A stretch of 64,000 nt of DNA from Nephrocerus scutellatus (taxonomy: Eukaryota; Arthropoda; Insecta; Diptera; Pipunculidae), in NCBI GenBank assembly GCA_947095585.1, contig OX352761.1, positions 85,365,919-85,429,918 of the forward strand, read 5' to 3'. A program made the position numbers and the translations under genes. The notes below the pieces were generated by a model. The model made no database searches. It saw only the letters and a program-made list of their open reading frames with translations, and had not been told where the DNA came from. This document shows positions 1-11,024 of this stretch, in pieces (the first letter of the stretch is position 1; each line of letters starts with the position of its first letter).

Positions 1-1375
1 TTTCCGAAAATAGATTTTAGACATACCTGGGCCTAGATTCGGGAGAATTGGGGGGCTTTGATTAGTTAAAGGAAGAGTAGACGCACCAGCGAAATGAGAA
101 GCTAAGAGATTAGCTTTCTCAATATTAGTTCTATAATGAATACCATAAAGAAGGAATAGACGAAGTATTGTCTGCAAAGTTTCTTTTAACCAATGCAGCA
201 AACGACCAAAAGCTTCGACTGTTTGAATCAGAATCCAATATTTTTCGCATGCTATCTCGAATCTTAAGGTCATATATTATTTTGGACCTTTTCAATATAG
301 CGTTTGATCTGTTTCTAGCTATTCGAAACTTTACAAGGTTTTCTTCAGAAGTGCAATTAACGTAGTCCAAATGGGCTGCTTTTTTACACGCGACTGCTGA
401 CCTGCAATGTTCGTTAAACCATTTATTTTTATGAGTATTTTTCTTTTTAAATGAAGAAGGAATGCAATTTTTCATTCCTAGCAAAATGGTTGACGTGATA
501 AGTTGTGATGCTTCATTAGCATTATTGCTGGAAAAACAGGTTGACCAATCAAATGAGCTATAAAATTGGTTCAGGAGCTCCCAGTTAGCATTTTTATAGT
601 GCCAGAGTAGCCTTTTACTTGTAGTCTCTATAAGGGCTGGTGATATTGAAAATTTGGCAACTATCAAAGCATGGTCAGAAAGACCTAATGGAGCAGATAC
701 ATCAATTGAATATTTATCAGGCATAGTTGTAAGAAATAAATCTAAAAGGTAAGGAGATTGACCAGTAGTATCGGGATACCTAGTTGGCTTATCAACGAGT
801 TGGGTGAAAAGATTAACATTTGAAAATAGTTCTGCGGTTTCACCTGATCGATCTCTACCATTCGAATAGGTCAACCATGAATCATTGTGGACATTAAAAT
901 CACCCAAGACTACCAATTCTGATGTTGGTGATGATTTGTAAATCTTGTCTATTGTGTCTGATAAGTAATTAAACTCAATATTAGTGTCATCAGGTGACAA
1001 ATTAGGACTACGATAAAGGGAACAAATAAATATCGAATGGTTTGAAATTACAATTTCAATCCATATCGTATTGAACATTAGATTACTGTTTGGAATATTA
1101 AAATTAGGTACACTAAAACTGATGTCTTCTCGTATAAATAAAATAACCCCACGATGAGGAACCAAACAGTCGACACGAGAATACCCCTGACATTGAAAAT
1201 CATTTGGGGTACCCATATAAGAGGCCTGCGTTTCACATAAACTTAGAACCGCAGGTTTATTCGCGTCAAGATGTGCTACGATCGAATTGAAATTTCTTTT
1301 AATGCCGCGAATATTTGTGAAATGAATTTCAAAATAAGAGTTCATTTTACAAATTAAAAATACCGAACCCGTCAA
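1..1375 (-). mobile_element. LINE (non-LTR retrotransposon) fragment, endonuclease end, runs off left edge
   Basis: The minus strand encodes an apurinic-type endonuclease/exonuclease domain of a non-LTR retrotransposon in an open frame from about 1375 to 131. Visible motifs are TNIRGI and SLCETQ near the start, then LYRSPN, LGDFNVHNDSW and LSDHALIV, which are the metal-binding and catalytic blocks of the APE family. The endonuclease nicks target DNA to prime reverse transcription. Below 131 the frame shifts, but reading continues to base 1 with residues resembling the start of the RT region of the LINE at 22212-25185. The two proteins align along their length but clearly differ, so they are separate families of one clade. 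Clade assignment is uncertain (Jockey/CR1/Daphne-like). No ORF1 is visible upstream. Confidence 0.85.
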
Positions 1376-2149
1376 GATGATGAAAATATATGTAAAATAA
1401 GATAATAATAATATAAAAAATCAAAAAATATTATAAATAACAATAATAAGAAGAATTTCTACGAACCAACCACTCAACAGTGAAAACGTTACTTATTCGT
1501 TTGTAGTACCAGGCCTAACAAACGAAAAAGGCACGCACAGCTACTGAGACAGAAAGTCAATAAAAATTCTACTTCTGAAAATTACTCAAATAAAATAAAA
1601 ACTTGAATAACAATACTTTTTAACGTAACTGCTTTTTTGTGTCTGATTTTTTGGTAACGTTACGATATGATGTCTTTGTTTTGATGGTATTGCTATCAGC
1701 AGTATCCACGCTTGATGAACAATATTGGAAAACACCTGTAACCGCTTTTCGAGTTCAGCAATTTTTGTCGTTTGGATTTTATTTGACTTCTTTTGTTGAT
1801 TCAGTGTGATGATCTTGTCGTTTAAATTATCCAACAGCACCAGACTCTGCGATTATTAATTGGCTATTGATTCCGCTTTGGTAAATCTACTCCACTTTTG
1901 TTGATATTCTTGTTTTTCAAATTACCAATTTGTTCTTTTTAAGATCTTGCTTTCTGTATCGATCTTGACCAATAAATTTAACACTTTTAGATATGAAAAA
2001 TTAATCTTAAAATATTTTAACACAACAATAACTACTGTATGGTATTAAACACAATTTGAAATAATGAAAAAAGGTTATTTTAATTAAAATGAAAATATGA
2101 AAAACTATTTTCAATTATTTGAAATAAAATTTATTTTAATTTTTTGAAT
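1376..2149. other. AT-rich stretch without a recognised gene
   Basis: AT-rich sequence between the LINE and the gypsy element. A minus-strand frame at 1586-1840 has a short coiled-coil-like start rich in K, E, Q and L, but no recognised domain. It could be the LINE 5' leader or a fragment of an unknown element. I see nothing else. Confidence 0.4.
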
Positions 2150-2156
2150 ATATTTT

Positions 2157-3173
2157 TTGCTTGCGTTTGACTTGAAAATCCTGTGGATTGGTGTACGGAA
2201 TTACGCAAGGCTCTATTTATATCGCTCAGGTGAACATCCCAATCGGTCTGGTTTTGACCCATATATGCTCGTAACGCGGCGTTCACGGATCGATTCACAC
2301 GTTCCGAAGCGTTCTACTGTGGCTTGTGAACCGCTGTGTAGAAATGGCAAATTCCACAGGAGGTGAGAAAGGACTCAAATTCAGCCGATTTAAATTGACT
2401 TCCGTTATCGGATATGATGGTTTCCGGAACGCCAAATATGTTAAATATATATTCCTTCAGGTATCCAATTATCAGGGACGAAGTGAATTTCTTTAGGGGT
2501 TTCAAAAAGGTAAACTTCGATAAATGGTCCAGGACAATTAGGATGCCTATATTGCCTAGTTTCGATCTTGGGAAAGGACCAATTATATCTATAAACAATC
2601 TCTGAAATACCCGTTCTACTGTTGCCAACTGACCCATGGGTGGCGTAGAATTTTGGTGGGGTATTTGGTCGTAACACATGTTTCGCATGATAGCACGTAA
2701 TTTCGGACGTCTTTGACTAGCCTGGGCCAGTAGAAATATCTTCGCACTCTTTCTAATGTCTTAGCTACTCCACCGTGTGCGGCTGACGGTGCATCATGCA
2801 ACTTCTGATTCAAACCGTTTCGTAAGGCTTGCGGTACAAATACCTTCCAACTCAATTTTTCCTGCTCTGGATGGTCGTCAAAGAAACTGGTCCGATGATA
2901 GACATACTTCTCCATCACTTGTAAGTCAGAAGAATTTGCTGGGTTTTCGGAAACTCTAGAACGTAAATCCCGATATTCGGTCGAATCAAACTCGTTCGAT
3001 TCCAGATCAATCAAAGACTCATCCGTCGTGACGATGGCGGCTAAATCCTCGAAAAGTCGACTCCGAAAAGACGCGAGAAAGAGCGTCTGGAACCACGTTT
3101 GCACTTCCCTTGCGGTGTTGAATATCAAACACATAACCCTGCAACTTGAGAGCCCATCGAGCGAGTCTGCCAT
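2157..3173 (-). pseudogene. Integrase of gypsy element, 3' truncated
   Basis: The first frame (2616-3173) ends with the zinc-binding HHCC region: LHDAPSAAHGGVAKTLERVR, RYFYWPRLVKDV and SCETCVTTK. The second (2314-2688) holds the core, with LFIDIIGPFP (first Asp), IISDNGSQF (second Asp) and HFYTAVHKPQ. After a TAG stop the same frame continues NASERVN, supplying the catalytic Glu, and then NQTDWDVHL. Homology ends near 2165, before the usual C-terminal chromatin-tethering part. The enzyme would insert the cDNA into the genome. It is non-functional as it stands: frameshift, stop and truncation. Confidence 0.9.
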
Positions 3174-3607
3174 TCAGGTCAGTTTGTCTCATAAGCCAAC
3201 GCAAGCTGGCATGATCTGTTATTATAGTAAAAGTCTGTCCTTCAACATATTGACGGAACTTTTTGACAGCTAATACCGCTGCGAGACATTCAAACTCTGT
3301 AACCGAATAATTACGCTGGGCCTTGTTCAGCTTTTGCGACATGTAGGCTAGGGGTACTTCGATCCCTTGTTTGTTCAATTGGGCCAACACCGCGCCTACC
3401 CCACTCTGGCTCGCATCACATTGCACAATGAAAGGCTTCGTAAAATCTGCATGAGCTAACAAAAGGTGCCATTGTAAGTCTTTGTTTAATCAACTCAAAG
3501 GCTTGTTGCGCCTCCTCTGTCCAGACAAATTTCTTGGATCTTTTCAAAAGATCTGGGTGAGATACATCAGCAAAGTTCTCGATAAACCTACGATACCAGC
3601 CTGCCAT
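3019..3607 (-). pseudogene. RT connection and RNase H of gypsy element
   Basis: Two overlapping frames (3416-3607 and 3019-3462). They carry WTEEAQQAFELIKQRL, then FIVQCDASQSGVGAVLAQ (RNase H first aspartate), SVTEFECLAAVLAVKKFR (glutamate), TDHASLRWLM (aspartate) and KGSANVVPDALSR. This order is diagnostic for Ty3/gypsy RNase H, which degrades the RNA of the RNA-DNA hybrid. One frameshift near 3455 separates connection and RNase H. Confidence 0.9.
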
Positions 3608-3639
3608 GCCTAAGAAACGCCGAAGTTGACGAACGGTGG

Positions 3640-4551
3640 TTAGAGCCGGATAACTAGTGATTGCCGAAATTTATCTGGATCAGTTTGTAAGGTCCCGTGT
3701 CCTATTACGTAACCCATGTATTTGACCTCTTTTAACCGAAATCTACTCTTGCTTACATTGATAGTTAGTCCAGCCTTTCGAAGCAAAAGAGCGACCTCCT
3801 TCGAAAGCGAAATATGGGAATCAAAATCAGCCGATACCAACAATAGATCGTCCAAGTAAACAAATACCTTCTCTTTGAGTTGATTCGGAATGACTTTGTC
3901 CATTAATTGGCACATTATTTGGGGTGCGTTGCACAGCCCAAACGGCATCACCGTGAACTGATATAGTAGGAGATTCGGCACAGTGAACGCAGTCTTTTCT
4001 CGTGAGGACTTTTCGAGCGGGATTTGCCAAAAGGCGTGTTTTAAGTCTAGACTGAAAATACAATTAGCTTTCGGCAATCGGCTTAAAATTCCTTCTATGT
4101 GAGGTAGTGGATATGCATCCTTTACCGTCACTGAATTAACCTTTCTACTATCCAGGCACAATCGCACTTTATCAGGCTTACGTACAAGAACAACCGGCGA
4201 AGACCACGCACTGCTTGATTCCTCAATAACTCCTAGCGCTAACATTTGGTCGAGCTCTTTTCCCATAAGCTTTTCAATCGCTGGAGAAATCGGGAAATGC
4301 CTTTGCTTGATTGGTTTTGCATCTTTGGTATCAATGCTGTGTTCGATTAAATTCGTCTTCCCCTGTCCTTCTAATTCAAATGATGGAAATAATCGTTTCG
4401 TGGTTTCAAGTTCGCGTAGATGAGATACGGTCCAAGCATGTGTCGACTCTTCGGATGTCGTAGGCGAAGGCGCATTCAGTTCACTTACGATCTGTGGTGC
4501 TACTCTAAGAGCCACAAACCTTTTGGGATTTTCCGTCAGCTGTTCTGACAT
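3640..4551 (-). pseudogene. Reverse transcriptase of gypsy element
   Basis: 303-residue frame covering the RT fingers and palm. Visible blocks are WSSPVVLVRKPDKVRLCLD, SLDLKHAFWQIPL (motif A aspartate), VMPFGLCNAPQIMCQLMD and VFVYLDDLLLVS (motif C, catalytic DD), then YMGYVIGHG. It copies the element RNA into DNA. A frameshift at about 3640 passes the reading to the next frame, which holds the thumb/connection segment LGMAGWYRRFIENFADVSHP. Confidence 0.9.
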
Positions 4552-4876
4552 TAGATCTGAATTTCGCTAATTTGCGACCGTCCAAGAGTACTGACTTAGC
4601 CAGGGCAGCTCCTAGGCAGCTGATCGAAGCCCCACTGTCCAGTAGTCCCCGAACTTTTGAACCCATAAGGCCAACTTGTGCGTAGGGCCTCATGTCGGAA
4701 TCTGTTGTAAGGATGGACGAAATTAGCTTCTTCTGGGTTGTCCGTAGTTTATTCCAAAAGTTATGCATACGCATTGAGGAATGAGACTTCTTTTTACTCA
4801 TATTATTGCCAAATAATTCAGTTCGCTTTAGCTTATAATCATGCAGTCTCAAGTGCAGTGGCTTAGGGGAAGACAA
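4505..4876 (-). pseudogene. Aspartic protease region of gypsy element
   Basis: Contains GLLDSGASISCLG (residues about 81-93), the DSGA active-site loop of a retropepsin, preceded by a beta-strand-like AQVGLMGSKV. The enzyme would cleave the gag-pol precursor. The C-terminal half of the protease lies after a frameshift that leads into the RT frame. Confidence 0.75.
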
Positions 4877-4944
4877 TATTGGTTTAACAACTGGAACTCC
4901 TTCGGGCTTTAGTACAGCTGGTGGCGAAGATGTAAAGGAAGAAA

Positions 4945-5142
4945 TTATGTCGGATGCCTACTCGTGTACTTGCATACATCCTTCTGCCGGTTTTCCGGAT
5001 TCGAACATTTATGACAATTTGGTTTATAAGTATTGACTGCTCCACAACCGTAGCAGTATACTCGCCGCTGCTTTACGCATTCTTGATAACCGTGTCCCCG
5101 CTCATCACAGTTCCAACATTTGAACGGTCTTCGCTCACTCAA
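4945..5142 (-). pseudogene. Nucleocapsid zinc knuckles of gypsy element
   Basis: Short frame with CWNCDERGHGYQEC (C-x2-C-x4-H-x4-C), the canonical nucleocapsid CCHC knuckle that binds genomic RNA. It is followed by a second cysteine cluster, CYGCGAVNTYKPNCHKC, in which the histidine position is unusual. It follows gag after a frameshift and precedes the protease, as expected. Confidence 0.8.
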
Positions 5143-5271
5143 CCGGCATCGCGCGTGGCTGCCGTCTCTTTCTCCGTGGATAGCTCAGGTGTTCTTCTGT
5201 TGGGGGCCAATTCGGATACTAGCCGCCTCGGTGGAATCGGTTTTGTGAAACTAGAGTGACGTCGGAAATCG

Positions 5272-6027
5272 TCAAAAATTCTCATGTCTTCGACATGCTC
5301 GACGAAGATGAGATAATGTGGTTATATCCGAATGCAACAACTCTAATCTAATATCTGGCTTCAGATTTCTAAGCACGGTTTCTACTAGTTCGTGTTCTGA
5401 CATCGCGGATTGCAGTCGGTCCGCCAAAGTCATAATCGATTCGATAAATTGATCGAATGATTCGCGATCAGACTGTTTTCTATTTCTGATTGCTTCTTTG
5501 ATGTCGTAATCCGTCCGAAAGTCATTGTATTGCTGTTTTAAAGCACCGCAAATGTCTTGCCAATCTAAGAACCGCACGCTACGGTGGTATCGCCAATACC
5601 AGTCGCGAGCCTTTCCTTCAAATAAGACATGAATGTTTTGACACAGTGCCGGGAAGTTACCTTGGAGTGATTGTTGGGTCAAAGAGGTTACACGATAAAT
5701 AAATTCCTCTACCGTGATACCATCTCTTGATCCATCAAACTTTAGCCTCCAATTGACAATGGTCTTTGCGATAGAATCAGAATGGGCATTGGAAGTTCCT
5801 GACCAAACAGACGGACTATTTGCGAATGTAGGAAGGTCATTTTCTACATTCCAAAAATGGACTTTCTGATTGGGCCCCCGTGATCTTCTGTCACCTCCAC
5901 GTATATCTGAAAAGGGCATTTCTTCAGGCCACTCTGGTTCGCTTCTCCTAGGGGAGTTAGCTGGAGTGGCCGGAAACTTTGGATTATTAAGTTGCGTAAT
6001 GAAACCGGACAGTGATTCGGTAATCAT
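5272..6027 (-). pseudogene. Gag capsid region of gypsy element
   Basis: 251-residue frame with a retrotransposon capsid-like segment. A WRLKFDG block is followed by VEEFIYRV, ALCQNIHVLFEGKARDWYWRY, QQYNDFRTDYDIKEAI and QSDRESFDQFIESI, then ELVETVLRNLKPDIR. This resembles the gag (retrotrans_gag-type) domain that assembles the cytoplasmic particle. It is in frame with the RING finger upstream, with one TAA between. A frameshift at the C end, just after RRACRRHE, separates it from the zinc knuckles. Confidence 0.8.
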
Positions 6028-6051
6028 TCCTCCTACTACGGCACGAATTTC

Positions 6052-6549
6052 TTAAATTGTACTGTCGCGATGAGCTACTAGCGCATCTTGAACAAAGTTC
6101 TGGACACGAGTAAAATCGAGGGGACTTTTATTAAGCCCCGGGTGACGATTATTAGGATGAGTGTTCGATCTCTGTAGCTGTTCGTTAAATGCGAGAGTTG
6201 TCTGTGTTTCGACATTATCTGCCGGTAACAAAGTAGTCAATCTTGACCTCGAGCGGGTTGTAGGTCCGCCAGTTTTCGGAATCGCACCTCGTTCAGTTGC
6301 GTCCCCTGGTTGTGCTACAACCGCAGAAGGGTTTGCTGAGGCGCCCAGAAGCTCATTCACGGGTGCCTTCACCGGTACTAAATCGCGACCAGATATGAAA
6401 ATCTCGCTTCTACAAACCGGACATGTTGTGTGCCTTTCCAGCCATGAATCTAGGCAGAGCCTATGAAACATGTGTGCACATGAAGTGATTTCAATCATGG
6501 AGTGATCGGTTATCTTCAAGTTGCAGATCGTGCAACTAGGGTTATCCAC
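6052..6549 (-). pseudogene. RING-H2 finger at the N terminus of gypsy gag
   Basis: This 165-residue frame opens with a clear RING-H2 finger. Cysteines at residues 6 and 9 (CTIC), then C-A-H-x2-H-x2-C around residues 24-32 (SCAHMFHRLC), then CPVC around 43-46, with a W between, fit C-x2-C-x14-C-x-H-x2-H-x2-C-x10-C-x2-C. RING-H2 fingers usually recruit E2 ubiquitin-conjugating enzymes. A low-complexity S/T/R/P region follows. The frame ends in a TAA, but translation on the same frame past that stop runs straight into gag at 6027, so RING and gag were probably one protein. Start chosen at the ATG just before the first cysteine pair. A captured host RING is the simplest explanation; an unusual family-specific gag domain is the alternative. 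Confidence 0.75.
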
Positions 6550-6600
6550 TATAACGGGTTAGTTATCACGGCTGTGTCTCACCGCCATTATAGTGAGATA

Positions 6601-7540
6601 TATTACTTTAAATACTAGGGAATGTACTAACTGGTACAAAAAAAATTTCACCGCAATTGTCGAAAGGAAAATCACCGTTGATAAGATGATTGACCAGCAA
6701 AGGAATTTCCGATAAGATACGAAATATAGATACTTAAAGCTAATGTGCTATTGTTTAACGATTTCACGAACTTAATTGTACTCAAAAAAAATTTTACTTG
6801 ACTCAGTTCCTCTCTCCCCCGGTTCTCCGATAGGTTGGTCGACCAGGTTTAAAAGGAAAAAAAAACTCATTAGGTATATTGGGTGGCATCAGTGGACCAT
6901 CAGGCTACTAGCTGCTAGGTGCGAAAAGGTAGAGAACTATTCCCTAAGTTCCAATGCTGTCTATTAGCTCAGTTAACCCAACCACAGTTATTCACTGTTC
7001 CTCCCAAAGGATCATTCCCATTAGTTGATAAATCCAAAAAAAAAAAAAAAAAAACGTCGCTTATTGGTCAGTGTTTCAGGTTTAGGCTGAACAATTCACT
7101 GCGTTCTAATAGTATATTCTGATTGTCGAACTTTATAACTTCGTTCAGAAAAAAAACGAATTTTGTTAATCCTTTGATGCAAAAGCATCAAGTCACCACT
7201 GATTAGGCCTACTGGTCAGCGCACTCATACCATTATGAACACTCAGCTGCATTCCGAGTAGGCTTACAGGGTGTCGATTTATTTTTGATTGAATTGATGT
7301 AAAATGAGTGAAGTCTGTGGGGCCGCAAAGAACACGCACCGTACTCATTAACAGAAAAATTTTTGTAGTTACGTGCAAAAAAAAATCATGGAGAGACAAC
7401 TATAGTGAAGAATGTCTTCCCTTGCTATCTGGTCCGACCAACCCGGGACGCCATTGCGGAGAGAAGAAACTGAGTCAAATAAGAAGGTTCCTGACTCGGT
7501 CATTTTTATATAAAACGTTATAATTTTATTACTCATCTAA
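6601..7540. other. Leader or remnant 5' LTR region; no gene seen
   Basis: This stretch lies 5' of the RING-gag frame on the minus strand and should contain the element leader and 5' LTR. No second LTR copy exists in the window for comparison, so the ends cannot be set. It has an 18-base A run near 7036 and no convincing ORF. Confidence 0.35.
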
Positions 7541-8268
7541 ACAAAAATCAATTTTGAGATAATACTATTATTATGATGGAGATAATAATGGAGGTATATG
7601 TATGATGTCACTAAAGTTAAGGTAATGCGAATAAGTATTCACCTATATATATAGTATTACTAAAGTTAAGATAAGATAATCAAGTATTTATATAACTTTT
7701 AATAAAGTTAAGATCAGTTACGTAAGTATGTATATATATATATATATATATATATAAGTGTTACTGAAGTTAAGATTAGATAATTAAGTCTGTATATCTA
7801 GGTATTACTAAAGTTAAGTTAGGATAAGCATGTATCTATTTTTAATGTTCCTAAAATTAGGTTAATGTATATATAGTGTCTCTAAAGTTAAGATAATATA
7901 AGTATATATTTATATATAATGTTTCTAAAGTTAAGTTAATGTAAGTATGTGTTTGTATATATATAGTGTTGCTAACGTTAAGATAAGATAAGTGAGTATA
8001 TATATATATGGTGTTCTAAGTTTAATATAAGGTAGGTAGGTATTTATATATAGGGTTACTAAAGTTAAAAATAAGATAAGTACATATATATATGGTTTTC
8101 TAAAGTTAAGATAAGGTAGGTATGTTTTTATATATAGTGTTGCTAACGTTAAGATAAGATAAGGGAGTATATATATATATATGGTGTTCTAAGTTTAAGA
8201 TAAGGTAGGTATGTCTTTATATATAGTGTTGCTAACGTTAAGATAAGATAAGTGAGTATATATATAAA
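7541..8268. repeat. Degenerate AT-rich tandem repeats (45-70 bp)
   Basis: Repeated phrases such as GTTACTAAAGTTAAGATAAG, followed by runs of TATATA, recur roughly every 45-70 bases from about 7600 to 8260, with spacing varying with the TA run. Nearby variants read GTGTTGCTAACGTTAAGATA. It looks like a decaying satellite or minisatellite; no coding potential. Confidence 0.75.
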
Positions 8269-8728
8269 GTGAAGGTGATTATTGTTGCAAATTTTTAAAT
8301 TGATTGTTGTGTTGATAAAAACATGATTATATATATATAGAGTGAAGGTGATTATTGTTGCAAATATTTAAATTGATTGTAGCGTTGATAAAAACGTGAT
8401 TATATATATAAAGTGAAGGTGATTATTGTTGCAAATATTTAAATGGATTGTAGTGTTGATATAAAAGTGATTATATATATAGAGTGAAGGTGATTATTGT
8501 TGCAAATATTTAAATTGATTGTAGTGTTGATAAAAACGTGATTATATATATAAAGTGAAGGTGATTATTGTTGCAAATATTTAAATGGATTGTAGTGTTG
8601 ATATAAAAGTGATTATATATATATAGAGTGAAGGTGATTATTGTTGCAAATATTTAAATTGATTGTAGTGTTGATAAAAACGTGATTATATATATAAAGT
8701 GAAGGTGATTATTGTTGCAAATTTTTAA
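8269..8728. repeat. Seven-copy 71-73 bp tandem array with alternating subtypes
   Basis: GTGAAGGTGATTATTGTTGC begins at 8269, 8342, 8413, 8484, 8555, 8628 and 8699, giving periods of 73, 71, 71, 71, 73 and 71. From copy 2 on, two subtypes alternate. One has TTTAAATTGATTG and GATAAAAACGTG; the other has TTTAAATGGATTG and GATATAAAAGTG. This gives a dimeric higher-order unit of about 142-144 bp. Confidence 0.9.
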
Positions 8729-9447
8729 ATCAGTAAGTTTATGTATGATCCGATGGTGGGGTGGATAATAGTACAGATGTAGCTCATACGGGAAAATTTA
8801 TGGGAATCGGTAGTTTTGGGGACAGCTTGTAACGCGACACTCGTTGCGTTGTGACACGATTTTCCCGCTAACACCGTCAGACTGGCGCCCGTGCGTGGCG
8901 AGCCGGGACACATTCGTGCGGCACGATCAACCGCAATCAATTATAATTTAGGTTTAACATTTACTTACGCAGAGAGGAAAAGTGAGGTTTGATGTGGCCG
9001 CAAGGAATTCATTTCCTGCTCATCATTTTCTTGCTGACAAATCTAATCCATAGTAATCGTGGTGTTCTTGTGTTTCCATCGATGATTGTTGCTGAGAGTC
9101 TTGATATAAATCTTTTCGCCACTTCACCTGACCTCGCCTTTTCCTAAATTTCAAGTCAATTAAAAAAGTTTTGAATACAATGTATTAAAATCGGACTGTA
9201 TGACAATTGTCACTTTTTTCTCTATAAGATTTTACCTCTCTGTGACTTCCGTTCTGCTGAGTAATTTCCGTGTTGTTTTTTTCCTTTGTTTCGTTTCTAA
9301 TTTTTATAATTTATTTCTGTCGTCTATTTCTCCTTTTCAACTCCCGTGTATGTCCAGCCGACCACGATGTGCGCTCGTCCAGCCTCTTTTTTGGAAAGAA
9401 GGAAGTTTCATTGCATAGCCGACGAGCAGTATCAGCTCGCATTTAAC
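8729..9447. other. No recognised gene
   Basis: Mixed-composition sequence with a GC-richer patch at 8820-8935 containing TGGCGCCCGTGCG, which superficially resembles a primer-binding site. No flanking LTR was found. No supported ORF. Confidence 0.3.
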
Positions 9448-9881
9448 GGGTGTTTTTTTTGGAGGTTTGTTTTTCCGATAGATGTCGTTTTATTTTATGA
9501 CAGTTGTTTTGACAGCTCAAAGCGGCATTTCTACTCAGTATTGTTTGGCAAATCATTATGAGAAAAAAAAAAAAAAAAATGACATTTGTCACTTTTTTCG
9601 TTTAAATGTTAAATGCCAAAAAATTATCTACCAAATAAAAAAATGTTGGTCATTTCATAATTTTATATGTGTTTTATTCAAAAAAAAAATCGGCAACCTC
9701 TTAAAAAAACACGTTATATCTAACGGGTTTTCACAAATGTCATTTTTTTTTTTTTTTTTTTTTTTCATAATGATTTGCCAAACAATACTGAGTAGAAATG
9801 CCACTTTGAGCTGTCAAAACAACTGTCATAAAATAAAACGACATCTATCGGAAAAACAAACCTCCCAAAAAAAACACCCTT
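9448..9881. mobile_element. Foldback MITE with about 140-bp inverted arms
   Basis: The left arm from 9448 (GGGTGTTTTTTTTGGAGG) to about 9590 is repeated as its reverse complement from about 9736 to 9881. Shared stretches include TGTCGTTTTATTTTATGACA and TACTCAGTATTGTTTGGC, with only a few mismatches (e.g. AGCGGC versus AGTGGC). Arms end at long A/T runs around a loop of about 145 bp. It has no coding capacity: a non-autonomous hairpin element. Flanks on each side share TTTA but no certain target duplication. Confidence 0.85.
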
Positions 9882-11019
9882 TACAAACCAATTAGCTCAC
9901 TGTGTTAAAGTGAGACGACGATTGTTCTATTATCGGTGGTGACAACGAACATAGTGGTTTACACGGGGATTGTACAAGTAAAGTGACGTAAGTGTTTTTA
10001 GGTTGGTCCGATGACCCGAACGTACCCCATCACAAGCCAGGAATGAATATAAATTTATAAACAAAATAATGTCAAACAATATTTATTCCATTTATTTTTG
10101 AAACTTTAATTACTATGTTAGATTAACATTAATATGTTAAAATAATGTCAAACAGTATTTATTTTAATTATTTTTGAATTTGTGTTAAGTTAACATTCAC
10201 TTGTAAAATGAATTATTAAAAAAAAAAATGGCATTGGCATTGAAGTCAGTCAATAAACACTACTCAAATGATCAACACTTGCGTATCACTATCACGTTAC
10301 AAGGTCATTCTTTTCTTAGTTTTTTTAGTTTAGATTTAAGAATTTTTTTTAATGAAGTGAAGATACTTCACAAAAAAATATCTTTTAAAGTTAGTCTTAA
10401 TTTAGTCATAGTTAGTATAAGTAACCAAGAGAGAATGACCTGCTTGCACTTGTACCGAAGGACATTTCCTTGTACCCCTTCCTCTTTCATAATTTTGTCT
10501 ATTTATTCCCACTTTTTTTTATACGCAGACACGATAAAAATAAAATTTTTGTTCATGACGAGGTGTCACTGGTAAGTGACAACGAAAACCCGTCCGGTGA
10601 GCTTAGTCGAGAGCCGCGACCGTAGTGCGACGTCCTTGCCAGTGGCAGAACTCCTAGGGGGAACTCTCTCCTTAACATCTGCTAGACAATTTTTAAGAAT
10701 AAATCTTGTTTTTACGACCACTGAAAAAAGGAATTTTTAATTGCGACGTAGTTTGAAGTGGGTGTGCTGTGGGGAGGTGCACTCGTATCGGATTGGCATC
10801 TAATAAACGCCCAAAGGTATAAATCAATACCAGTTAATTGAGTGAATGTTAAATTGAGCTTCTCTATTGAAGAGACTGTTCAATTGATATTCTTCTCTTA
10901 TAAAGTAACTATACGAGCCTTCACTTATTTCAATTACCCAATTTTTAACTAAAGTTTCTAAACTTTCGATGTTTCTAAATTGTTAAGCGCTTGACAGACT
11001 ATCAAACATGCTGTAAAAC
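9882..11019. other. Gap without recognised gene; contains a 75-bp direct duplication
   Basis: AATAATGTCAAACA followed by TATTTATT occurs at about 10065 and again at about 10140, an imperfect tandem duplication. The rest is AT-rich with a GC-richer patch at 10575-10680. I see no supported coding frame. Confidence 0.4.
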
Positions 11020-11024
11020 ATAAC

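Larger units (their letters stand above)
2150..6600 (-). mobile_element. Decayed Ty3/gypsy LTR retrotransposon (RING-gag family)
   Basis: On the minus strand, in order, lie a RING-H2 finger, gag, two zinc knuckles, an aspartic protease motif, reverse transcriptase, RNase H and integrase, the gag-PR-RT-RH-IN order of Ty3/gypsy. The frame is broken by at least five frameshifts or stops. The integrase core stops abruptly near 2160, just after its final catalytic motif, so the 3' part and 3' LTR are missing. A 5' LTR could not be delimited above 6550. The RT has a YLDDLL active site. No env-like frame is present. Confidence 0.9.

Noticed and set aside
1586..1840. Small coiled-coil protein gene on the minus strand
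   Set aside because: Only a short K/E/Q-rich frame ending in a low-complexity tail, between two transposons, with no recognisable domain or splice context.
8269..8728. CRISPR-like array
   Set aside because: Repeats are contiguous without unique spacers and the window is eukaryotic; it is a tandem satellite.
8875..8905. TGGCGCCCGTGCGTGGCGAG as a retroviral-type primer-binding site
   Set aside because: Only the first eight bases fit. There is no LTR upstream, no leader or gag downstream and no second LTR in the window.
9482..9895. 137-codon plus-strand ORF
   Set aside because: It runs through the foldback element, including long A and T runs that translate as poly-K and poly-F. No domain; an artefact of the hairpin sequence.
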